17,171 bases of DNA from Deinococcus sp. (GCF_025362455.1 NZ_JANYGJ010000027.1:1-17171); one strand, 5' to 3'. Shown: positions 7,744-14,334, numbered from the stretch's first letter. Translations and numbers: made by a program. Notes: generated by a model from the letters alone, not told the origin.

Positions 7744-7911
7744 TCAAACAAGGCGGAGTTGAATCTGGGACGGGGCATTGGCGCACACATCCGGTGGCTT
7801 CTGTTTGAAGGTTCGGACCAGTTGACACCACCAGTCATGACGCACACCCTGACCGCCCACAGCGAACGATTCGATCAGGCCGACGAACCGAGCGTCGCCA
7901 ACCGGCCACAT
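7744..7911 (-). CDS. Short ORF of unknown function (55 aa), possibly a remnant
   Basis: This minus-strand frame starts at ATG 7911, ends at TGA 7744-7746, and has coding-like composition (MWPVGDARFVGLIESF..., then a tryptophan pair and a basic stretch). The open frame extends upstream without a start into the palindrome at 7929-7962. I see no ribosome binding site and recognise no family. It ends 13 bases outside the IS21 target duplication, so the insertion did not cut it. It may be the tail of an older gene whose start was replaced by the par locus. Confidence 0.35.
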   Translation of the reverse strand: MWPVGDARFVGLIESFAVGGQGVRHDWWCQLVRTFKQKPPDVCANAPSQIQLRLV

Positions 7912-7928
7912 CGCCAGTCCGAACGCTA

Positions 7929-7962
7929 ATACCTGTAAAGCAGTTTACTGCTTTACAGGTAT
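7929..7962. promoter_or_regulatory. Perfect palindrome with par-site core (left boundary of par locus)
   Basis: Two 15-base arms (ATACCTGTAAAGCAG and its exact complement) surround TTTA. The centre CAGTTTACTG contains the TTTACTG word repeated in and around the parA and RHH genes, and also forms the centre of the palindrome at 9277-9300. It could be a binding site for the RHH protein, a terminator for the par operon, or both. A poly-T run is absent, which argues against a simple terminator. Confidence 0.6.
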
Positions 7963-8241
7963 ACCGTCACAAACAGCGCCGAACCGCCTTGCTTCATGCC
8001 AACGTATCGCGTGTCCCTGAGCGGCGCCGGATCAACCGCCTGCCGGTGTCGTGAGCTGTTCGCACTACGTCGCCGTCTCAATGAGGCTAGGCTACGGAGT
8101 GCGAATGAAGCGCCGTATACAGCCGCTCTGGCCTTACACCTGTTCTCCTCTCCCCTACTGGCCTCCACCGGCCCTGCGCCCGCCTGATCGGTGCCGGGAG
8201 TCGCGCTTACGGCGTTCCCCACCATGAGCACCTTTGTCAAC
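7963..8241. other. Gap without a supported gene
   Basis: Frames are open on both strands here but show no family, no convincing ribosome binding site and arginine/alanine/serine-rich composition typical of chance frames in GC-rich DNA. It lies between the left par palindrome and the tandem TTTACTGC sites behind the RHH gene. Confidence 0.5.
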
Positions 8242-8266
8242 TTACTGCTTTACTGCTTTACTGCTT
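8242..8266. repeat. Tandem TTTACTGC iterons, three units
   Basis: Three head-to-tail 8-base units (8242-8248 lacking the first T, 8249-8256, 8257-8264) plus TT lie 17 bases beyond the stop of the RHH gene. Short tandem iterons next to a ParA/RHH pair are the usual form of a type Ib plasmid centromere, so this is a candidate parS-like site. Confidence 0.65.
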
Positions 8267-8282
8267 CAAGAATCAGCCAGCT

Positions 8283-8552
8283 TTATTTTGTTTCGTGGCG
8301 GTCCAGGTAGTCGCGCAGGGCCTGGTCAAGCACACTCTTGATGCTGGGACGTATACCTGGGGTGCGGGCCGCCTTGAGCTGAGCGACATGAATATTCAGG
8401 CGGCGACTGATCTCGGCGTCCAAGTAGTTGGTGAAGCGCACCTCCTGGGCCTCCGGTGCGGATGGCGCTTCAAGTGATTGCTGCTTTACTGACTTACTGC
8501 TTTGCTGTAGTCCAGCCAGTACGCCGAACTTGGTGCCCTTTTCAGCGGACAT
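8283..8552 (-). CDS. Ribbon-helix-helix partition protein, ParG-like (89 aa)
   Basis: This is the likely centromere-binding partner of the ParA encoded upstream. Residues 39-84 have the ribbon-helix-helix pattern: a short strand (VRFTNYLD), a helix with alternating basic and hydrophobic residues, a turn at PGIRPS, and a second helix (IKSVLDQALRDYL). Residues 1-38 are flexible and rich in S, Q, K and A, like the mobile N-tails of ParG-type proteins that stimulate ParA ATPase. The ATG at 8552 lies inside the end of the ParA gene, 5 bases after a strong Shine-Dalgarno sequence, GGAGGTGAT (8558-8566). The stop is TAA 8283-8285. Codons for residues 16-25 carry repeated TTTACTG-type sites. The assignment is by fold pattern and context; a CopG-type regulator is the alternative. 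Confidence 0.75.
   Translation of the reverse strand: MSAEKGTKFGVLAGLQQSSKSVKQQSLEAPSAPEAQEVRFTNYLDAEISRRLNIHVAQLKAARTPGIRPSIKSVLDQALRDYLDRHETK
8481..8507. repeat. TTTACTG-type sites inside the RHH coding sequence
   Basis: CTGCTTTACTG at 8481-8491 is followed by CTTACTGCTTTGCTG at 8493-8507. These are variants of the 8-base iteron found behind the gene and in the parA promoter, here translated as part of the flexible N-tail. Confidence 0.55.
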
Positions 8553-9171
8553 CTCTCATCACCTCCCTGACCACAACTTCGTAATCGAGCCACACCAGCT
8601 TGGCGTAGCGGTCACCCTTGACGTCACGCACACTGACACCCTCGCGGGCCGCCTTGCTGACCGCCACCGCGTGGCGGATGTCGCGGCTGAACATGGGGAT
8701 CTCAGCTCGGTCCAGTTCCAGCCGCAGGTCAAGCCCGTCCGCATTGGGGGCGGGCGGCACATCAGTGATAAGCACCCGGTAATTGCGAACGTCGTGACCG
8801 ATCAACGGCGCCAGTGTGGCCACCAGGCCGTCGGCACTCACGCCGTCAGGCTTGGTCGGCACGATCAGCAGCGCAGAGTTCCGCGCCAGATCGACCAGTT
8901 CCTCCTGACCCTCACCGCCTTTGGTATCCAGCACCACGAAATCGTAGGCGTCGCGCTCGAAGGTCTGCCTGGTGAAATTGGAATACAGGGTGGTTTCAAA
9001 CGCCCAGGTGTAGCCAGCGTTTTTGGAGGTCCATTTACTGGCCGACTGCAAGCGCTCGTCGGCGTCTACCAGCAGGGTGTTGCCCTTGACCGCCAGATGC
9101 GCCGCCAGCGTCACTGCCGTCGTGGTCTTCCCTACCCCACCCTTCTCCGAGGCCACACTGATCAGTTTCAT
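8542..9171 (-). CDS. parA: ParA-family partition ATPase, short type Ib form (209 aa)
   Basis: This ATPase drives plasmid segregation by dynamic binding to the nucleoid. It starts directly with the deviant Walker A motif KGGVGKTT (residues 10-17, signature lysine K10). LLVDADE (33-39) and LDTKGGEG (81-88, motif B region) follow. At 209 residues it lacks the N-terminal HTH domain of P1-type ParA, which fits type Ib, where the partner protein represses the operon. No Shine-Dalgarno sequence precedes the ATG at 9171; the -10 box ends 5 nt upstream, so the mRNA is probably leaderless. The last 11 bases overlap the RHH gene. MinD-like ATPases look similar, but the partner gene and iterons support a partition role. 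Confidence 0.9.
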   Translation of the reverse strand: MKLISVASEKGGVGKTTTAVTLAAHLAVKGNTLLVDADERLQSASKWTSKNAGYTWAFETTLYSNFTRQTFERDAYDFVVLDTKGGEGQEELVDLARNSALLIVPTKPDGVSADGLVATLAPLIGHDVRNYRVLITDVPPAPNADGLDLRLELDRAEIPMFSRDIRHAVAVSKAAREGVSVRDVKGDRYAKLVWLDYEVVVREVMRDVR

Positions 9172-9176
9172 GGCTT

Positions 9177-9206
9177 AATATAGCAGTAAAACAGATTAGC
9201 AGTAAA
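9177..9206 (-). promoter_or_regulatory. parA promoter overlapped by two TTTACTGCT operator sites
   Basis: On the minus strand TTTACT (9201-9206) and TATATT (9177-9182) are 18 bp apart, with the ATG 5 nt after the -10 box. Two exact TTTACTGCT words (reverse complements at 9182-9190 and 9198-9206, 16-bp period) cover the -35 and spacer. Binding of the RHH protein here would repress the operon. Confidence 0.65.
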
Positions 9207-9276
9207 CTTTTATATCGATATTACCTGCATGCAAATCGTGCCTGGGAGCTATCCAGCCTTCAAATGAACACCCGAC

Positions 9277-9300
9277 GGTATAGCAGTTTACTGTTATACC
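9277..9300. promoter_or_regulatory. Palindrome with par-site core (right boundary of par locus)
   Basis: GGTATAGCAG, TTTA and CTGTTATACC form a 24-base palindrome with one mismatch per arm. The centre matches that of 7929-7962 (CAGTTTACTG), although the outer arms differ. It lies about 70 bp upstream of the parA -35 box. Confidence 0.6.
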
Positions 9301-9494
9301 GCTAAGACAGTATGGCGCCCTGACCGTACCCATTGGCAGCGTAGGGCCTGGCCGTGAACACCCTAAAATTGGAACCTTTGGGGAAGGGGAGAGGGGGAGC
9401 ACCAACCTCCCCGCCAGATTCTTGGTCAGGAACAGGATGTCTTCAGATTCCGAATCAGTTGGTGGCGGAGCAGGGGCAGAAGGTCCGCTCGCCT

Positions 9495-10427
9495 TCAAAG
9501 CCTCCGCCGGTTCCGGCGGTAGACGCTACGTACCGTTGCCCGGAATTCTTCGGGTGTATAGGGCTCGTGGCGGCCTTTGGTATTGACTGGGGGTTGCAGG
9601 CTGATCCAGTACGGCCCCACCTCCAGCGTCTCCCAGGACTGGTAGTGATGATCGCGTAACGCCCTGACCAGCACGAAGCCGCCCTCGTTGCGCCCCCGCT
9701 GCCGGGCAACGTGCAGGGCGTAGTCGATCAGCTCGCCCACGTCGCGCCGGGTGCCCGCATCGACCTCCGGCGGCGTGACCTCATCCCTATCAGCTTCGGT
9801 TACCTGCTCGGCAGCCAGACCACAGAGCTGCCGCAACGGTAAGACCTTGCCGCCAACCGTCACGGCTTCGGGAATCGCCTGGCGCAGTAGCACTTTCTTC
9901 TCGTCCAGCCGCAGGTACGCCCCCACGTCAGTGGTGCTGGGTGGCAGCATCACCAGCCCGCCGTCGCCCCGGATGTCCAGGCCGGACGGCAGGATGCTCT
10001 TGGCTTTGGCGTTGATGGTCTGCACATGCCAGCCGGGGTGACGGATATAGACGTGATACCCGCCGCTGGGCGTTCGGACATGCGGCGCAAGCTTCAGGTG
10101 GCCCAGCAGTTCGACCCCGGCGCCCAGATCGAAGTCCAGCGCCACCAGGTTGGACAGTTCGCCCGTGACCAGCGCCAGGCCGCCCGCCCGGAAGCTCAGA
10201 AACCAGGTTTTGAGTTCACGGTCGGTGGGGGGCCGCTCGCGCAGCGTGGTCCAGCTCGCCCGGACCCGGCCTCCCTCTTCATCCCAGACGCTGTGCCCAG
10301 TGGCTTTCAGCGCGGCGTAGTGCGGCTGCTTGGCGTAGGCGCCGCCCGTGCCCGCTGGAACGAGGCTCAGACCCGCCTCGACGTACTGGCTGGCGGCGCG
10401 GTAGAGCTGCTGTGGGGTCGGGGGCAT
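9495..10427 (-). CDS. PrimPol-type replication primase (310 aa)
   Basis: The N-terminal domain matches bifunctional DNA primase/polymerases (archaeo-eukaryotic primase fold, PrimPol). Motif I is LDFD with D98 and D100, motif II is SGGYH at 121-125, and motif III lies around DIRGDGG (151-157). Such proteins prime and extend DNA on plasmids and phages, so this is the best candidate for a replication protein here. About 100 C-terminal residues lack a helicase domain; members often carry one, so a host helicase may be used. The ATG at 10427 follows AGGAG. It is the last gene of the operon, 83 bp after the ParB stop with a strong hairpin between them. The basic C-terminal tail (YRRNRRRL) is encoded by a GC palindrome at 9504-9519. 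Confidence 0.85.
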   Translation of the reverse strand: MPPTPQQLYRAASQYVEAGLSLVPAGTGGAYAKQPHYAALKATGHSVWDEEGGRVRASWTTLRERPPTDRELKTWFLSFRAGGLALVTGELSNLVALDFDLGAGVELLGHLKLAPHVRTPSGGYHVYIRHPGWHVQTINAKAKSILPSGLDIRGDGGLVMLPPSTTDVGAYLRLDEKKVLLRQAIPEAVTVGGKVLPLRQLCGLAAEQVTEADRDEVTPPEVDAGTRRDVGELIDYALHVARQRGRNEGGFVLVRALRDHHYQSWETLEVGPYWISLQPPVNTKGRHEPYTPEEFRATVRSVYRRNRRRL

Positions 10428-10460
10428 GGTGATTCTCCTGGGTCAGGATGGTGGAATGGC

Positions 10461-10510
10461 GGATGCTTGGTGTCGGGGCAGGGGAGACCCCCACCCCGAC
10501 ACGAGCATCC
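10461..10510 (-). promoter_or_regulatory. Long hairpin between the ParB and PrimPol genes
   Basis: 10461-10478 pairs with 10494-10510 over 16 bp with one small bulge, and GGGG/CCCC inside extends the stem around a 3-base AGA loop. It starts directly at the ParB stop codon. No T-run follows in the direction of transcription, so it may be an mRNA stabiliser, an attenuator or a processing site limiting PrimPol expression rather than a full terminator. Confidence 0.6.
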
Positions 10511-12343
10511 TTACGACTGGAATTTCACCAGCTCAGGCAGCCAGCCTGCCGCCGTCAGTGCCGCCGAGCGCTCCAGAATCCTGGCCTTAAGTTCCTTTTT
10601 CGGGCAGCCATGTTTGAAAGCGGGGCGTAGTTCAGCGGGCATGGTCCCGATCAGGGCCACCAGGTCGGTGCTGCGGTAGGCGTCCAGGTAGGCGTCCGTC
10701 AGGATGAAGCGGTTGACCAGATCGCCCGCCAGCTCGACCTTCGCCGCAAACCCGTTCAGCGCCTGACTGGGGCGGCTGGTGTGGCTCTCCCAGGCGCCGA
10801 CCTGCCGGTGGGTCAGGGAGGCGAGGACCCGCACCAGCTCCCCCAGGGTCACGTCCTCGGCGCTCAGCACATCATAGACACCGACTTCAGGCGCGGGGCG
10901 CCGGGTGCCGTCGTCCAGTTCGGTGAACAGCGCCGGAAAACGCTCCTGTACCCAGGCGCTCAGGGCCAGGCTTTCTGGGGTGAGAGGCGACTCTTTGCGG
11001 CCCGTCACCTTCAGGCCCATCAGCTCGCCCCGCCCGTGCGTGGCGTCTTGCCACAGCCGCTCGATGGCGAGCACCAGGCAGGCCCGCTCGTGGGTCGCCA
11101 GGTAGCCGTCCAGGGCCTGACAGCGCGTTTCATGCCCGATGCGGTGGGCCGTCTCACGGACCCCCAGGCCGGTCTGTTCTGGCGAGCTGAGTCGGCTCAA
11201 ACGCCGGGGCGTGGCGGTGGTCCCTCCCGGCTCCGCCTGACTGGCCCGCACGTTATTGATCCGGGCGACGTGTTCATAACGCTCAACCCGGCCCGTCACA
11301 GTGCTGTAAACGAAGACCAACGTGCCTCTGAAGGCTTCTGGCACCCGGTAGGACTCCAGCCAGTCCTGATAGGGAAGACGGGCATACGGGTCTTCGCTAG
11401 GCAGAATCAGCACCGTCTTCCAGCCGCTCGCCAGCAGCTCAACCTTGTGGGCTTCCAGGGTTTCGAGTTGCTTATTCAAAGCCTGCTTGGGATCACTGAA
11501 GCGGGCTGGCAGATCTCCGATCAGCCCTTCCTCGATCTGAAGGCCGCTCCCTGGCACATCGAACAGCGCGTGCTCGACCAAAAAGGCGCCCGATTTGACC
11601 AGTTGATGCAGGGTGCGGAGACTGGCCCCGCTGCGGGCCTGTTCGGTCAGGCTACGTTTGAGCGCCCCACTGGTGCTGGCGATGATCCGGGCGTGTTCCA
11701 GCGTGATGTCGCCTGCGTCCAGCAGCTTGCGGCCTGCCTGACCCAAACCCGCTGCCAGTTGAATGCGGCCCTTGACGGTGCCGGGGTGCTTGCCGTATCT
11801 CAGAGCGATGTAGTCGATGCTGCGACCCGCCGCGTTCAAGGCCAGGTAGGCGTCGGCCTCTTCCAGGGGCGTCATGTCCTGGCGCTGGATGTTCTCGACG
11901 GTGGCGGTTTCGATCAGCTCGGCGTCGGTCATCGGCTCAATGCAAAACGGCAGTGGATAGCTGCCGGGCACCTGAATGAACTGTTCGGTCATGACTGGGC
12001 GCCCGTTGGCGTCCTGGCCGCTTTGCACCGCGATGGTCAGTCCCTGTACCAGCAGCTCAACGGCCCGCTGGCGGCGCTCTCCGGCGGCAATTTCTATACC
12101 TTCAACGCTAGGGCGCCCCATCAGGTTCTGCATCACGCCGCTGCCGATAATGGTCCCGCGCTCGTCCCTGGGGGTGCGCTCGTAGATGTTGCGGGCCAGC
12201 TCAATCAGGGCGGCGGCGTCAAACTTCTTGCGGGGGTTGAGCGGACTGCGGCGCACGCTGGAAAACGGCACCAGCTCCACACGGCTTGAGACGGGGGCGA
12301 AGGTGAGCTGGACGGCGGGCGTGAGCTGCTGAGCTGCGGTCAT
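10511..12343 (-). CDS. ParB/RepB/Spo0J-family protein, large form (610 aa)
   Basis: The N-terminal CTP-binding/nuclease-like ParB domain is clear: NPRKKF at 36-41, AGERRQR at 87-93 and the signature NIQRQDMTPLEEA at 151-163. A helix-turn-helix follows (about 174-200, IALRYGKHPGTVKGRI). The remaining 400 residues are far longer than in chromosomal ParB (about 300 in total) and match no domain I recognise. ParB-family proteins bind centromere sites, spread and slide, and serve segregation or replication control. No ParA gene adjoins this one; the only ParA is in the separate locus at 8.5-9.2 kb with its own partner. The ATG at 12343 follows AGGAGG at 7 bases. It may be a replication or transcription regulator rather than a partition protein. 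Confidence 0.85.
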   Translation of the reverse strand: MTAAQQLTPAVQLTFAPVSSRVELVPFSSVRRSPLNPRKKFDAAALIELARNIYERTPRDERGTIIGSGVMQNLMGRPSVEGIEIAAGERRQRAVELLVQGLTIAVQSGQDANGRPVMTEQFIQVPGSYPLPFCIEPMTDAELIETATVENIQRQDMTPLEEADAYLALNAAGRSIDYIALRYGKHPGTVKGRIQLAAGLGQAGRKLLDAGDITLEHARIIASTSGALKRSLTEQARSGASLRTLHQLVKSGAFLVEHALFDVPGSGLQIEEGLIGDLPARFSDPKQALNKQLETLEAHKVELLASGWKTVLILPSEDPYARLPYQDWLESYRVPEAFRGTLVFVYSTVTGRVERYEHVARINNVRASQAEPGGTTATPRRLSRLSSPEQTGLGVRETAHRIGHETRCQALDGYLATHERACLVLAIERLWQDATHGRGELMGLKVTGRKESPLTPESLALSAWVQERFPALFTELDDGTRRPAPEVGVYDVLSAEDVTLGELVRVLASLTHRQVGAWESHTSRPSQALNGFAAKVELAGDLVNRFILTDAYLDAYRSTDLVALIGTMPAELRPAFKHGCPKKELKARILERSAALTAAGWLPELVKFQS

Positions 12344-12426
12344 GGTGGTTCCTCCTGGGTGGTGAAATGGGGGCGATGAAAGGGGGGCGTGAACGTGGGT
12401 AATGGTGCTAAGCAGTCGGTGTCTTG

Positions 12427-12468
12427 AGGCGCCCTGAAGCGCCTAACCCGCGCGGCCATAGGCCGCGC
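12427..12468 (-). promoter_or_regulatory. Two tandem hairpins between the ArdC-like and ParB genes
   Basis: AGGCGC/GCGCCT (12427-12432 with 12439-12444, 6-base loop) and GCGCGGCC/GGCCGCGC (12450-12457 with 12461-12468, 3-base loop) lie within 50 bases of the ArdC-like stop. There is no T-run. They could attenuate transcription into the ParB gene or protect the upstream mRNA end. Confidence 0.5.
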
Positions 12469-12475
12469 TCGCGGC

Positions 12476-13450
12476 TTAGTCGGCGGCGCTCCTGGCCGTC
12501 TGCTGCGCCTGAATCCGCTCCTGCACCCGGCTGACGGTTTTTGCAATCCGCTTCAGGCTGGTCTGTAAGGCCTCGGCATGGCCGCCCCAGGCCGTCACAT
12601 AGTCGGCGGTCTGGGCGGTGGCGTCGATGCCGTAGGCGGCGCACAGCACATAGGCGGCGCCGTCGGCCTCCAGTTCGCGCACGGCCCGGCTGGGCAGGTC
12701 TTCAGGCCGCTGCCCGTTGTCCGTGAAATGCAGTTCAGCGTGCGCCCACTCGTGAAAGAAGACCCGCAGGGCGTGGGCAGGCTGTCCGGCGCAGCGGGCG
12801 GTGTTGAGAACGATCTGCTGGCCGTCGGTCCAGCCGTGCGCGGAGGAGTGGCGTCCCCAGGGGCGTCCGTTCACGACGAGGGCGGTGTGGGGGGCGTCCT
12901 CCCAGCGCACCGGGACCGGGACGGCGGAACTCAGGTCGTCGATCAGGGCACGGTGGCCCTCGTCGCCGCCTGGCACGGTCATGAAGCCCTGAGTGGGCAG
13001 GGGCTCGCCTTCGGTGTCGTAGTCGGCAAAGACGGAGACGTAACGAAACCCCACCAGCTTTTGAGGCTGCTTCCCCTCGGTGGTCCTCGCGGCGTCCGGG
13101 TCCTTGACGGTCAACGGCGCCAGAATCCGTACCGCTTTGGCCCCTTTCTTGACGCTGCGGCCTGACGCCAGCCAGTTCCGAAACCCGGCGACGTACTGGG
13201 AGGCAGGGGCCTGGGTCCAGATCAGCAACTGGTTGTTGAGGCTGTAGCTGTGGAAGCGGGCCGAGAAGCGCATGAAGGCCAGCAGTTCGGCGCTTTCGCC
13301 CTGCTGAAGCCGGGTGCTGAGGTGCTCAAGCTGGGTGCTAACACGCTCCAGCAGCTCGGCAGTGATGGCCTGGGACGCGGCGCGGGCGGACAGGTGCCGT
13401 TCTGTTCTTGGCGCATCGGCCTGGCCTTCGGGGGTGGCAGCTTGGCTCAT
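12476..13450 (-). CDS. ArdC-like antirestriction protein (324 aa)
   Basis: The N-terminal half is the ArdC/DUF1738 single-stranded-DNA-binding domain, with the typical block YSLNNQLLIWTQ...GFRNWL...VKKGAKAVRIL (residues 69-110). The C-terminal half is a zinc metallopeptidase-like domain: HEWAH at 233-237 and E261 in ELEADGAAYV as the likely third ligand. ArdC of other plasmids protects incoming DNA from type I restriction, so this gene probably helps establishment. The ATG at 13450 overlaps the stop of the upstream gene (ATGA, 13447-13450), implying coupled translation. The stop TAA is at 12476-12478. Whether it has protease activity is unknown for the family. Confidence 0.88.
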   Translation of the reverse strand: MSQAATPEGQADAPRTERHLSARAASQAITAELLERVSTQLEHLSTRLQQGESAELLAFMRFSARFHSYSLNNQLLIWTQAPASQYVAGFRNWLASGRSVKKGAKAVRILAPLTVKDPDAARTTEGKQPQKLVGFRYVSVFADYDTEGEPLPTQGFMTVPGGDEGHRALIDDLSSAVPVPVRWEDAPHTALVVNGRPWGRHSSAHGWTDGQQIVLNTARCAGQPAHALRVFFHEWAHAELHFTDNGQRPEDLPSRAVRELEADGAAYVLCAAYGIDATAQTADYVTAWGGHAEALQTSLKRIAKTVSRVQERIQAQQTARSAAD

Positions 13451-13752
13451 GCTCGCCTCTCCCGCACATCCGCCAGATGGTAGAAGCAGCCGAAAGTGTC
13501 CCCGTCCAGGCGCACCTGTGGCCGCGCCTGGTTGCCGAAATCAAAGCCGATCACCACGCCTTCTAACCCCAGATCACCCGGCTTGAACGCCCCGAACAGT
13601 GGGCTGTTGATGATGACCACCCGCGTGCCGAGTTCGACGGGCGCTTCAGGCTGCTGGGCATACTTTGCCGCCAGGGCCTGACGCTTCTTACTGATCGGCT
13701 TGGGCGCCTGGCGCACCCGCTCCTTCCAGGGGTTGAGCCCGGCCATGCTCAC
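13447..13752 (-). CDS. Small protein of unknown function, SH3-like beta fold (101 aa)
   Basis: I recognise no family. Residues 1-35 are basic and probably flexible. Residues 41-98 alternate hydrophobic strands and glycines (TRVVIINSP, GVVIGFDF, PQVRLDG, CFYHLADV), like a small beta barrel of the SH3/KOW type. I chose the GTG at 13752 because it overlaps the upstream stop as GTGA (13749-13752), mirroring the ATGA junction with the ArdC-like gene. An internal ATG at 13746 is the alternative. Its position between an orphan gene and an antirestriction gene suggests an early plasmid-establishment function, but that is inference. Confidence 0.75.
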   Translation of the reverse strand: MSMAGLNPWKERVRQAPKPISKKRQALAAKYAQQPEAPVELGTRVVIINSPLFGAFKPGDLGLEGVVIGFDFGNQARPQVRLDGDTFGCFYHLADVRERRA

Positions 13753-14192
13753 GCGCTCACCGCCTGATTGGCCGCTGCTGGGTAGCAGCTACACAGGTAC
13801 GCCCAGACCGCATCGGCCTGGGGGGCGCTCAGGGCGGCCAGGCTGTAGATGCTGTGGTCGTCGGTGGCGGCGCGGGCGAAGGCGTAGTGCTCGGCGGCGG
13901 GAATGCCGACCCGGCCCATCACGCGGTGAAGCTGGTGGGCGCGGGGGTTGCCGATTGGGGCGGCGGGCAGTACCTCAGCAGTAAGGGTGACCGTCTGGGC
14001 GTTTTGGAGCAGGCGCACGGCGCGGCTCAAGCTGGCGGCTTGCCCGTTCACCTGGGCGCTGAGCGGGGCGCCGACTTCCTCGCGGCTGAGGGTCACGCTG
14101 TCGCGGCTGACCTCGGTAACCACGCTGCACTCACGGTAGGTGGTAACGATGGCGAAAGTACGCGATAGGGCGGGAGCTGAAGTAGCATTCAT
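13749..14192 (-). CDS. Protein of unknown function, first gene of the plasmid operon (147 aa)
   Basis: No family is recognised. The protein is mixed alpha/beta without signal peptide or membrane segments. The N-terminal half is strand-rich and threonine/valine-rich; the C-terminal half (about residues 85-147) is helical and alanine-rich. The ATG at 14192 follows AAGGA at good spacing. It overlaps the next gene by GTGA. It is the promoter-proximal gene, about 70 bases downstream of the predicted transcription start, with a GGGGCGC/GCGCCCC stem in its leader (14223-14229 with 14248-14254). Confidence 0.75.
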   Translation of the reverse strand: MNATSAPALSRTFAIVTTYRECSVVTEVSRDSVTLSREEVGAPLSAQVNGQAASLSRAVRLLQNAQTVTLTAEVLPAAPIGNPRAHQLHRVMGRVGIPAAEHYAFARAATDDHSIYSLAALSAPQADAVWAYLCSCYPAAANQAVSA

Positions 14193-14269
14193 GGTGCTTC
14201 CTTCTGAACGGGGGAAGTCAGGGGGGCGCCCAATCTTGGCGGAGGAAGCGCCCCTTCCTGCTGTCTGCT

Positions 14270-14298
14270 ATAGTATCATATTTGGATAGTGTTGTCAA
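14270..14298 (-). promoter_or_regulatory. Strong promoter of the 14.2-9.5 kb operon
   Basis: On the minus strand, TTGACA (14293-14298) and TACTAT (14270-14275) are exactly 17 bp apart: a perfect -35 and a good -10. A leader of about 70 nt with a GC-rich stem follows. Repeats described for 14274-14324 overlap both boxes, so a repressor bound there would block this promoter. Confidence 0.75.
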
Positions 14299-14324
14299 AT
14301 TTGGATAATGAGCCAGATATGATA
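14274..14324. promoter_or_regulatory. Candidate operator repeats for the XRE regulator
   Basis: Two direct TTTGGATA words (14281-14288 and 14300-14307, 19-bp period) are enclosed by the inverted pair TATCATAT (14274-14281) and ATATGATA (14317-14324). They cover the minus-strand promoter and the likely -10 (TATGAT 14318-14323) of the XRE gene. This is the arrangement expected for autoregulation plus repression of the divergent operon. Confidence 0.5.
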
Positions 14325-14334
14325 GCGTTAATGC

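Noticed and set aside
7953..8240. A 95-residue minus-strand frame behind the RHH gene
   Set aside because: It starts in the iterons and is arginine/serine/alanine-rich without motif or ribosome binding site.
8428..9183. A 251-residue plus-strand frame opposite parA
   Set aside because: It is antisense to the ParA Walker motifs and has no family or ribosome binding site.
10781..12289. A 502-residue plus-strand frame opposite the ParB gene
   Set aside because: The minus frame has the complete ParB motifs and a good ribosome binding site; the plus frame has no family, no start signal and arises from GC-rich codon bias.
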